From: Nocardiopsis gilva YIM 90087
Lineage (GTDB): Bacteria > Actinomycetota > Actinomycetes > Streptosporangiales > Streptosporangiaceae
Assembly: GCF_002263495.1 (NCBI RefSeq)
Contig: NZ_CP022753.1
Coordinates: 1,302,001-1,366,000 of the forward strand
Direction: 5' to 3'
Length of the DNA stretch: 64,000 bases
Position numbers and translations under genes: made by a program. The notes below the pieces were generated by a model. That model worked only from the letters and a program-made list of their open reading frames with translations, ran no database searches and was not told where the DNA came from. How positions within the stretch are numbered: the first letter of the stretch is position 1; each line of letters opens with the position of its first letter. Of this stretch, positions 57,421 through 64,000 are shown piece after piece.

Positions 57421-59019
57421 TCAGCGTTTTGGAATTCGCGGACGGGGAAACCCCGCGCCTGCCAGGGGCTGGGCGCCCCGCGTCGCCGGCTCCAGGACCC
57501 CGCGGAGCCGCCACAGTGTCGGGAGATAGCCCGCGCAGCCGATGCCCAGGGCGACCGTCAGCGAGACCCACCCCGTTCCGAGGGTGGCCGCGCAGGCCAG
57601 CGGGACGCCGCCGAACCACACCAGGCAGACGGCCACCGCCATGAGCCAGCGGCGGCTGAAGGGGTGCAAGCCCAGTGCGACCGCGAGCTGGAGGAGCGGC
57701 AGCACCTTGCGGACGGCGATCGCCGCCAGCCACCCCGCCGCCGCGCCCACCGCCCCCATGTGCGGGACCAGCACCAGGCAGAGCGCCACATTGGCCGCCA
57801 GCGCGAGCAGGTTGTCGACCAGGTTCCAGGCGGTCCGCCCGGCCATGGTCAGCACCAGGTCGCCCATGCCCAGGGCCGCCGCCGTCAGCTGCGCCGCGCA
57901 GATGACGGCCAGGACGTCGGCCCCGGCGACGTAGGCGTCGCCGAACAGCCCCATCACCAGCGGGGCGTAGACGATCACCGGCAGGAAGAGCGGCCAGGTC
58001 AGGCAGATCAGCCACACCGTGGCCGACTGGTAGAGGGCGGTGGCGCCGCGCCGGTCGTCCACGGCGAGCAGCTCGGCCAGCCGTGGCTGGGCCGCCAGCT
58101 GGATGGCCTGCGTGGTGAACTGGCCCACCGCGATGAAGCGCGTCGCCGCGGTGAACACCGCCGCCTCGACCGCGCCCTGCAGCGCGGCGACCAGCACGAT
58201 GCCGAGCCGCTGATTGCCGAGCTGGGCGATGCTCGCGACCGACCGCGGCAGCGAGAAACCCCAGAACTCCCGGGCGGTCACGCCCTCCCCCCGCCCCGTT
58301 GATCTCGGAGATAGTGGGGTATCCGGGCCGGTTTTCTCCCCGATATCCCCGAGATCAACGGAGGAGGGGGCGCGGCTTATGATCGCGCGCAGCCAGACCG
58401 CGACCAGGACGGCGGCGGGCAGGTACGGCCCGGCCCACGCGATCGTCAGCAGTCCCACCGAGCCCGTCAGCGCCACACCGCCGACCAGCGCCAGCTGGGC
58501 CAGTGGGCGCCCCACCCGGTCCACCAGCGCGGTCGCCCGCATGTCGTGGAAGGCCCGGGTCGCCGCCAGCGCGGCGTCGGTGAACACGGCGAACGGCAGG
58601 AACACCGCGAGGATCCGCACGTAGGCCCGGGCGTCCGGGGAGCCGATCAGCGCCGCCACCTCGCCCGCGAACGCGAACATGGCGGCCCCGGCCACGGCCG
58701 ACACCACCGTGACCGGCCCGAGCGCGAGCCGCAGCACGCGCTTCACCTGCCCGGCCGCGCCCATGGCGCGCAGCCGCGCCACGAAGTACACGATGCCGTT
58801 GGAGGTCCCCAGGTTCGCGACCGCCGCGGCGATCAGGAACACCGAGGTGGCGGCGAACAGGATCCCGGCCGTCCGCTGGTCGAAGCCGCGGGTGACGGCG
58901 ATGACCAGCAGCGTGTTCAGGACGGCCCCAGCCACGGCTCCCACCAGGTTGACGGCCCCGCCCCGCGCTACTCGGCGCAGCAGCGGGTCGGCGGCCCCGC
59001 CGGTCTCCTCGCGGCTCAC
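57421..59019 (-). CDS. Polysaccharide flippase (Wzx/MATE-like) with in-frame palindromic insert
   Basis: An integral membrane protein of 532 residues with about 12-14 TM helices. It begins VNLVGAVAGAVLNTLLVIAVTRG and contains FAATSVFLIAAAVANLGTSNGIVYFVARLR, like the oligosaccharide-lipid exporters of the MVF/Wzx group. It would move lipid-linked repeat units across the membrane. At about residues 219-241, in the loop between the sixth and seventh TMs, the chain is interrupted by SVDLGDIGEKTGPDTPLSPR, encoded by a copy of the 66-nt palindromic element. The GTG start at 59019 overlaps the sulfotransferase stop (GTGA). Confidence 0.88.
   Translation of the reverse strand: MSREETGGAADPLLRRVARGGAVNLVGAVAGAVLNTLLVIAVTRGFDQRTAGILFAATSVFLIAAAVANLGTSNGIVYFVARLRAMGAAGQVKRVLRLALGPVTVVSAVAGAAMFAFAGEVAALIGSPDARAYVRILAVFLPFAVFTDAALAATRAFHDMRATALVDRVGRPLAQLALVGGVALTGSVGLLTIAWAGPYLPAAVLVAVWLRAIISRAPSSVDLGDIGEKTGPDTPLSPRSTGRGEGVTAREFWGFSLPRSVASIAQLGNQRLGIVLVAALQGAVEAAVFTAATRFIAVGQFTTQAIQLAAQPRLAELLAVDDRRGATALYQSATVWLICLTWPLFLPVIVYAPLVMGLFGDAYVAGADVLAVICAAQLTAAALGMGDLVLTMAGRTAWNLVDNLLALAANVALCLVLVPHMGAVGAAAGWLAAIAVRKVLPLLQLAVALGLHPFSRRWLMAVAVCLVWFGGVPLACAATLGTGWVSLTVALGIGCAGYLPTLWRLRGVLEPATRGAQPLAGAGFPRPRIPKR
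58296..58361. repeat. 66-nt palindromic element, copy 3, inside the flippase gene
   Basis: CCGTTGATCTCGG...CCGAGATCAACGG again spans exactly 66 nt, here with three mismatches in the 24-bp arms (58296-58319 and 58338-58361). It lies within the coding sequence and keeps the frame. Read on the gene strand it gives VDLGDI...SPRST, as do the intergenic copies. Confidence 0.88.
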
Positions 59020-59891
59020 GCGCGCCACGAGGGGGTGCGGCCCCACCAGACGGCGAGCTGTTCGTCGGCCTTGGCGAAGTAGTCGGTCAGCCGTCGGCGC
59101 AGCGACTCGGGCATCTCGGCGCGGGGGCGGGCGTTGTGGCGGTCGAACCGGACCCCGTGGGCGTGCGGGATCCCCAGGAAGCGCTCGACCTCGGCGAACA
59201 GCGGCTCCGGGGTGGCGAAGAAGTCCTCACTCTCCATGACGTGCATGCGGTCGCGGCCCAACTGTTCCTCCAGTCGCAGCAGCTGCTGGGCGTAGCGTCC
59301 GCGGGCCAGATAGGCGTGGTGCTGGTGGGAGTGGGAGTAGGCGGTGGGATCGGCGCGGAGCCGGGCCTCCTCGCCGGCGAGGCGCTCCTCCTCCAGGGCC
59401 ACCGCCCGCTCGAACGTCTCGGACTCGAACCCGCGGGCCCGCTCGTGGCTGTGCGCGGAGTAGGCGCGCTCCACCGGGTCGCGGAGCAGCACGATGACCT
59501 TGACGCCGGGCAGGTCGCGCGCGATGCGCTCGGCGGCCAGCGGGTGGAACAGGTAGTAGGGGCTGGACTCGCCCACCTCGACCCGCGGGCGGTCACCGCG
59601 CGCCCGGGTGGCTCCCCGGGTCGGGAAGTGCCCCCGGTACCAGTCCCCTCCACGCTCATAGGCGGTGTCGAAGTAGTGCACACCCTTGCGCAGTACCGGA
59701 CCGACCACGTGCGGGTGCTGCGCCAACGCCTTGAACAGGGATGTGGTCCCGCAGCGCTGAGCACCGACGATGAGGAAGGTGGGCAGCACGCGGGTCCGCC
59801 GGGTGGCCTGGCCGAACATGCCCCAGGTGGAGCGGACGGTCCGCTTCAGTGTGTCGGGCACGTGGCGCGTGGCGGATGAGATCGTAACCAA
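59016..59891 (-). CDS. PAPS-dependent sulfotransferase, NDST/heparan type
   Basis: The 5'-PSB loop FLIVGAQRCGTTSLFKALAQ (residues ~39-58) and the 3'-PB LLRDPVERAYSAHSHERARG are both intact; GKGVHYFD-like RKGVHYFDTAYERG and EVGESSPYYLFHP are typical of heparan-sulfate-type sulfotransferases. It is a second sulfotransferase in the locus, translationally coupled to the flippase, so sulfation of the lipid-linked unit before export is plausible. The start is TTG 59891 with AAGGA 8-9 nt upstream. Confidence 0.9.
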   Translation of the reverse strand: MVTISSATRHVPDTLKRTVRSTWGMFGQATRRTRVLPTFLIVGAQRCGTTSLFKALAQHPHVVGPVLRKGVHYFDTAYERGGDWYRGHFPTRGATRARGDRPRVEVGESSPYYLFHPLAAERIARDLPGVKVIVLLRDPVERAYSAHSHERARGFESETFERAVALEEERLAGEEARLRADPTAYSHSHQHHAYLARGRYAQQLLRLEEQLGRDRMHVMESEDFFATPEPLFAEVERFLGIPHAHGVRFDRHNARPRAEMPESLRRRLTDYFAKADEQLAVWWGRTPSWRA

Positions 59892-59975
59892 GAAACCAAT
59901 CCTTCACAGAAAGTAATCGATTGAGTGCGAGCGGCACCGCCGTCAGGGCGCGGTGCGGGCGCGTCAGGCGGCGCC

Positions 59976-60082
59976 ATGCGCCCGCTGAGTGGGTGCCGGG
60001 ATTCTCCTATGCGAAGCGCCCGCTGAGTGGGTGGTGGCGGGAACCTCCTGCGCGAAGCGCCCGCTGAGTGGGTGGTGGTGGG
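59976..60082. repeat. Three ~41-bp tandem copies of the GCGGGCGCTTCGC repeat (inverse)
   Basis: On the plus strand GCGAAGCGCCCGCTGAGTGGGTG appears at about 60011 and 60052, and a shortened copy starts at 59978, separated by GGGATTCTCCT or GGGAACCTCCT. The core is the reverse complement of the unit in the cysD-cysN gap. It occupies the gap between the sulfotransferase and kinase-like genes. Confidence 0.82.
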
Positions 60083-60093
60083 TGACGGGCGGG

Positions 60094-61344
60094 CTAGCTG
60101 ACCCTCCGCGCCTCCAGTGCCTCCTGTACGGCGCGTTCCCCCAGCCCGGAGAGGACCGGGAGCAGCCAGTCGTCCACCGCGGCCAGCCGCCCGCCGGCTT
60201 CCAGTTGCCGATCGTGCAGGTAGCGGGTGGCCAGGTCGATGAGATAGAGGGCCATAACGGTGGAGACCGTCTCCGGGCGGAGCCCGGCACCGGCGATCAG
60301 GGGATCGCGCAGCAGCCGGGCGCCGCTGTCGAGCCAGCGCTGCACCCCCTGGTGGGTGCCGACTTGCACGCACTCGTTCAGCTCGTAGTGCAGCGCGTCG
60401 AAGCCCAGCGGGGCGTCGAACGCCAGCCGCTCCCAGTCCCACACGAACGCGCGGCGCGGAGTGCTGGCGACGTTCCACCGGGTCAGGTCGCCGTGCCAGG
60501 CGCCGAACGGGAGCGGTACGTCGGGCAGCCGGTCGAAGGCGTCACGCAGTGCGTGGGCCTCGGGGCGCTCGCCGAGGGTGGCGATCCGGTTGACCAGGGT
60601 CCGGTGGTACGGGCTGGCGAACAGCCGGATCTCGCGGACCGTCTCCAGGTCGCAGATCTGCAGCACGCAGCGAAGGAGTTGGCGCCGCGTGGGCCGGTCG
60701 GTCTGATCACCGACAGGCAGCGCCTCCTGCACCAGCATCGGGTGGCCGTTCCACTCCCCGGCGTGGATGAGCCGGGGGACGGTGATGTCCCGCAGGCGGG
60801 CCTCGGCGAGGCGCCGCAGTGCGTCGGTCTCGGCCCGGACCAGCCGCGAGGTCAGGTCGTTGACCCCGATTTTGGCGTAGCCGATGGTGCGCCCGGCCGG
60901 AGTGAGCAGGAGGAGGACGGGCTTGCGGTTGGCGCGCGGCGGACCGATGTGGATGGCGATGACGACATCGCGGTCCAGCGCGGTGGCGAGCGCGTGCTCG
61001 ATGGTGCGGCCCGATCCCACGTGCAGCCGGTCGCGTAGCAGCAGAGGGGCCAGTCCGCTGGAGAACGCCGTCGTGAGCAGGGCGGTGCGCACGCGCGCGG
61101 TGAAGGAGTGGCGCTGGGCGAAGGCGGAGATCCCGCGGGCCGCCGCGTAGCGGTTGGTGACCGGGAGGATGACCCGGGGATTGTGCGCCGAGGGGACCGG
61201 GAGGTATTCGCGCACCTCGGCCTCACGGGGCCGAGGCACGGGTTCCCTGGATGGTGGGGTGGTATCCGTCCCGCGTCCGAGGAGCCCGCCGCACGGCCAC
61301 AGAACCTCGGCCAGGTCGGTCAGATAGGTGGTTTCGCCGTTCAT
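60094..61344 (-). CDS. Aminoglycoside-phosphotransferase-like kinase (polysaccharide locus)
   Basis: The C-terminal half has the APH/choline-kinase catalytic loop AWHGDLTRWNV (~residues 278-288) and metal-binding FVWDWERLAFDAP. The N-terminal ~150 residues, with LPVTNRYAAARGISAFAQRH, do not match a family known to me; RTIGYAKIGVNDLTSRLVRAE may form the nucleotide-binding lobe. In an exopolysaccharide context it may phosphorylate a sugar or lipid-linked intermediate. Its ATG overlaps the upstream polymerase stop (ATGA). Confidence 0.72.
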   Translation of the reverse strand: MNGETTYLTDLAEVLWPCGGLLGRGTDTTPPSREPVPRPREAEVREYLPVPSAHNPRVILPVTNRYAAARGISAFAQRHSFTARVRTALLTTAFSSGLAPLLLRDRLHVGSGRTIEHALATALDRDVVIAIHIGPPRANRKPVLLLLTPAGRTIGYAKIGVNDLTSRLVRAETDALRRLAEARLRDITVPRLIHAGEWNGHPMLVQEALPVGDQTDRPTRRQLLRCVLQICDLETVREIRLFASPYHRTLVNRIATLGERPEAHALRDAFDRLPDVPLPFGAWHGDLTRWNVASTPRRAFVWDWERLAFDAPLGFDALHYELNECVQVGTHQGVQRWLDSGARLLRDPLIAGAGLRPETVSTVMALYLIDLATRYLHDRQLEAGGRLAAVDDWLLPVLSGLGERAVQEALEARRVS

Positions 61345-62741
61345 GCCGTCTCACCCCCCACCGTCGCGGCAGGCGCGGCACCCGCGTCCGTGGCCCGCCG
61401 CCACAGAAGAGCGGCGGCGATCATGCTGATGGCCAGGGGCGCCGCAAGCGCGACATAAAAGAACATGTACCAGAAAAGCAACAGAATCGTCAGTAGTGCA
61501 CCCGACCCAATCAGGGAGTCGTCACGTCGGTACCGCCACGCCGTCCGCGCGAAGAACCCGAGAAACAGGGCGGTTCCGACCCATCCGGAGGTGATCAGCA
61601 GGAGCCAGAACTGGCCATTGTTTCCAATGGTGTGGTTGCCGCACGCCGGGCACTCGGGTGACTTGCCGATGGCGATGGACTGGGCGCTGCCGATCATGTC
61701 CCGGGTGGTGCCCCAGCCCAGGATCGGGGAGGCGTTGGCGGCCTCCCGCGCGGCGGCGCTCGTGGTCGCCCGGCCGCTGTTGCTATGCGGATTGTCGGCC
61801 CGCGCCAGCAGGGTGGACATCAGCGGCGACACCATGACCGCCGCCATCACCGCGGCGATCAGCAGCACGGAGGTGGCCACCACCGCCAGTCGGCCCCGGC
61901 GGGCCAGTTGCACCAGCGCGAACACCACCGACAGCAGCAGCCCGGCCCACATGGCGCGGTTGAGCGAGGTCACGACCGGTGCCACCGCGACCGCGACGGC
62001 CGCCGCACCGATCCACCGCCGTGCCCCCGCCCCGTGCCACACCCAGCCGATGATCAGCCAGATCAGCAGCAGGGAGAGCATGTAGCCCCAGGTGTTGGTG
62101 AACTCCCACGGCGCCTTCGGGCGCGCGGTCGCGTACCCCAGGACGTCCATGATCTGCGCCGCCTGCGGATGCACGAGCGCCTGCACGTAGGCGTCGGAGG
62201 CGATCGAGGCGGGCAGCGCCATCTCCAGCGGCGAGGTGAACTCGAAGGAGGGCGCGAACATGCCGAGCAGCCCGCCGGCGATGGTGGCCAGGCACAGCCA
62301 CCCCAGCACGCGCGCCACCACGACGTCCGGAAGCTCCCGGCGGGACAGGTTGCCGACGTAGAGCAGGAGCACCGTGAGGGCCAGGTAGTTGAGGACCCGG
62401 GCGAGCGCACCGAGCGGCCCCCCGCTGTCGGCCAGTGTGCCCGGCGGGGTCAGCCCGATGAGCGCGAGCCCGGCGATCGCCCACAGCAGGAAGAGCGCCC
62501 AGAGCCCGAAGCCCGGCGGCAGCCGCAGCCCCGGGCCCTGGTGGCGTCGGACCAGCTCGGCGGCCATGGGCAGGGCGAAGAGCCAGAAGGCGAACGGCCC
62601 GATTCCCAGGGCCCACCACAGCGGGTATCCGGCGATCAGCCAGATGAACGGCCATCCCGTGGTCCGCACGATCGTTTTCCGCTCGCCCGGAGCCCGGGCG
62701 CCGTCCGCAGCGCGCGCCAACGGCGCGCCCCCGGCCGCCAT
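61341..62741 (-). CDS. O-antigen ligase / Wzy-like polymerase
   Basis: A multi-pass membrane protein of 466 residues with 10-12 TMs. Its large extracytoplasmic loop (ASPILGWGTTRDMIGSAQSI...CPACGNHTIGNNGQFWLLLI) carries the GWG...H..N.. pattern of the WaaL/Wzy (O-antigen ligase) family. It would polymerise or ligate the exported repeat units. ATG 62741 shares one base with the stop of the upstream co-polymerase gene (TGATG). Confidence 0.87.
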   Translation of the reverse strand: MAAGGAPLARAADGARAPGERKTIVRTTGWPFIWLIAGYPLWWALGIGPFAFWLFALPMAAELVRRHQGPGLRLPPGFGLWALFLLWAIAGLALIGLTPPGTLADSGGPLGALARVLNYLALTVLLLYVGNLSRRELPDVVVARVLGWLCLATIAGGLLGMFAPSFEFTSPLEMALPASIASDAYVQALVHPQAAQIMDVLGYATARPKAPWEFTNTWGYMLSLLLIWLIIGWVWHGAGARRWIGAAAVAVAVAPVVTSLNRAMWAGLLLSVVFALVQLARRGRLAVVATSVLLIAAVMAAVMVSPLMSTLLARADNPHSNSGRATTSAAAREAANASPILGWGTTRDMIGSAQSIAIGKSPECPACGNHTIGNNGQFWLLLITSGWVGTALFLGFFARTAWRYRRDDSLIGSGALLTILLLFWYMFFYVALAAPLAISMIAAALLWRRATDAGAAPAATVGGETA

Positions 62742-64000
62742 CACTGCCGCAGGGAGGGCGCCGCGGAGGACAGGTCGTCGGCGGACGTGCCTTCTGGCGC
62801 GCCGCCCACCGAGGCGTCCGCCGATGGGTCGGGCTTGGTCGCCGCGGGGTTCGTGGCCGAGACGCTGTCCGGCCGCTGCGCGGGCACGGTGACCAGGCCG
62901 GGGACGTCGGCACCGGTGGCGTCGAAGCGGTCGAGCGCCGCCGCGAGTTCGGGGCCGGGGGTCCGTCCCAGCTCCAGCACCGGGAGCACCAGGTCGCAGA
63001 CGCCGGCCATGGCCTGCGCGTCGGCCCGCTCCGACATCGGCGCGGAGGCGACCACGACGTACCGGGTGCCGCCGCGAACGCTCCGCAGCAGGTAGGCCAT
63101 GGCCCCGCACTGGAGCAGCCCGGCGGCGTCGCACTCGCCGAAGCGCAGGACCCGCAGGCCGGGGATCCCGGCGGGGCGGTAGGCCAGGCGGGCCGGGTCG
63201 GCCCCGGTGGTCAACACCTCGGCGAGCCCGGGGCCCGGTGGGAGTTCGAGCAGTGCGCCGACGGCCGTGTCGTCGGGGTCGGCGCAGATCAGCAGCACGT
63301 CGGTGTCGATGCGGGCGAGCGCGGCGGCGAGGTTGACGGCGACGATCGCTCCGGAGGGTCCGGAGGAGACGCCGGGCACCAGCACCACGCGTCCGCCTTC
63401 GCCCGACCGGGCGCCGAGGGTGTGGGCGAGGCCGTTGACGCGCTGTCCGGCGGGCTCGGTGGCGGAGAGCAGTCCGGTGGGGCCGCTGCCGGCGCCGCCG
63501 GGCCCGTCCTCGGCGATGTCGAGCAGTACCGGGGTCGACGTGCACCGCCGCAGCTCGCGCGTGCTGTGCAGGCGGCGGTCGCGGCGCTCGCGGACGTAGG
63601 CCGCGGTCAGTCCGGCCATCAGACCCAGCATCAGCCCGCTGACCAGCCACAGCAGCGAGCTGGGGGCCGCGGCGGACTCGGGCTTGGCGGCGGGGCTGAT
63701 GACCTGCCCGGGCGTCAACGACGCCCGCAGGGCACTGAGCGGGTTGATCTCGCTGTTCAGATCGGTGATCTCACGCTGCACCGACTGGCTTTCGGCGCGA
63801 GTACGGGAGTCGTCCTCCCCGTCGCTCGTGCTTTCCGCGAGCTTGTCCAACTTCTCGGCACGGTCCTTGACCTCGGCCCGCAGTGAGGCGAGGCGGCCGT
63901 CGATCCGGTCGATCGCCTCGTTTCGGCGGTAGGCGAGGTAGGCATCGGCGAACGCCGCGGACCCGGTACGCGCCGCCTCGGGCGAACCGGCGGCATATCC
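62741..64000 (-). CDS. Polysaccharide co-polymerase (Wzz/Wzc-like), 5' end outside the window
   Basis: The frame is open to the window edge, so the N-terminus is missing. The visible part has a periplasmic coiled-coil region (AFADAYLAYRRNEAIDRIDG...), a TM helix (LLWLVSGLMLGLMAGLTAAY) after a Pro-containing segment, and a cytoplasmic domain like BY-kinases. The expected Walker A is replaced by VSSGPSGAIVAVNLAAALAR with no GK[ST], so ATP binding is doubtful; ICADPDD takes the Walker A'/B place. It ends in a Ser/Ala/Asp tail lacking the Tyr cluster. It probably regulates chain length without kinase activity. Confidence 0.83.
   Translation of the reverse strand, partial: GYAAGSPEAARTGSAAFADAYLAYRRNEAIDRIDGRLASLRAEVKDRAEKLDKLAESTSDGEDDSRTRAESQSVQREITDLNSEINPLSALRASLTPGQVISPAAKPESAAAPSSLLWLVSGLMLGLMAGLTAAYVRERRDRRLHSTRELRRCTSTPVLLDIAEDGPGGAGSGPTGLLSATEPAGQRVNGLAHTLGARSGEGGRVVLVPGVSSGPSGAIVAVNLAAALARIDTDVLLICADPDDTAVGALLELPPGPGLAEVLTTGADPARLAYRPAGIPGLRVLRFGECDAAGLLQCGAMAYLLRSVRGGTRYVVVASAPMSERADAQAMAGVCDLVLPVLELGRTPGPELAAALDRFDATGADVPGLVTVPAQRPDSVSATNPAATKPDPSADASVGGAPEGTSADDLSSAAPSLRQ

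Noticed and set aside
48088-64000. Secondary-metabolite (antibiotic) gene cluster
   Set aside because: No polyketide synthase, NRPS, terpene or RiPP enzymes are visible; the gene set fits polysaccharide assembly.

Overview
The window looks like chromosomal DNA of a high-GC, mycelial-type actinomycete. GC content is high throughout, GTG starts are frequent and purine-rich ribosome-binding sites precede many genes. The gene order galU - glp (moeA-like) - rimJ - glpR/sepX and the block glmU - prs - rplY - pth are both actinobacterial. I infer a Nocardiopsaceae-like organism (Nocardiopsis or a close relative), but no 16S gene is present to prove it.

Layout. 1-1.2 kb: the decayed end of an integrated element, with an integrase remnant whose nucleophilic tyrosine is replaced by histidine, abutting tRNA-Arg(CCT). 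1.4-5.3 kb: envelope and housekeeping genes (M15 peptidase, mscL with a zinc ribbon, SAF protein, FmdB, 5-formyl-THF cyclo-ligase). 5.5-10.8 kb: galU, the gephyrin-like divisome gene glp, moaC, a multiply frameshifted mogA, rimJ and glpR/sepX, then tRNA-Ala(CGC). 11.2-14.5 kb: a large fusion of an EndoQ-like PHP nuclease with a UvrD-type helicase. 15.2-23.1 kb: a Trp-motif secreted peptide, an extracellular nuclease, an IS605-like remnant, tatB, PAP2, a one-domain voltage-gated channel with an acidic filter, a cold-shock protein and protein O-mannosyltransferase. 23.2-32.8 kb: rsmI, fused secDF, metG, tatD, a frameshifted CaiB-type CoA-transferase and rsmA. 32.9-43.4 kb: a Ser/Thr kinase, ispE, soxR facing a split transketolase, an ABC-F gene behind a 93-bp tandem-repeat leader, an SGNH lipoprotein, MarR and TetR regulators, and tRNA-Gln. 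43.7-47.8 kb: glmU-prs-rplY-pth.

48.1-64 kb is an exopolysaccharide locus. On the plus strand are a polyprenyl-phosphate sugar transferase, cysQ, cysD, cysN, a sulfotransferase and a GH26-like lipoprotein. On the minus strand are a polysaccharide co-polymerase (cut by the window edge), an O-antigen-ligase-like polymerase, a sugar-kinase-like gene, a second sulfotransferase, a flippase, an Alg14-like protein and an Alg13-GT2 fusion. Sulfate activation, PAP disposal, two sulfotransferases and a Wzx/Wzy/Wzz-type assembly set together predict a sulfated cell-surface polysaccharide.

The most unexpected structural feature is a dispersed palindromic element of exactly 66 nt (22 codons), seen at 24119, 30642 and 58296. 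Its 13-bp ends are invariant and its interior varies while staying base-paired. It has no stop codon in one shared frame, and one copy sits in frame inside the flippase gene. Several apparent single G/C losses (mogA, the CoA-transferase, the rsmA N-terminus) may be real decay or residual sequencing errors; I cannot tell which from the sequence alone.
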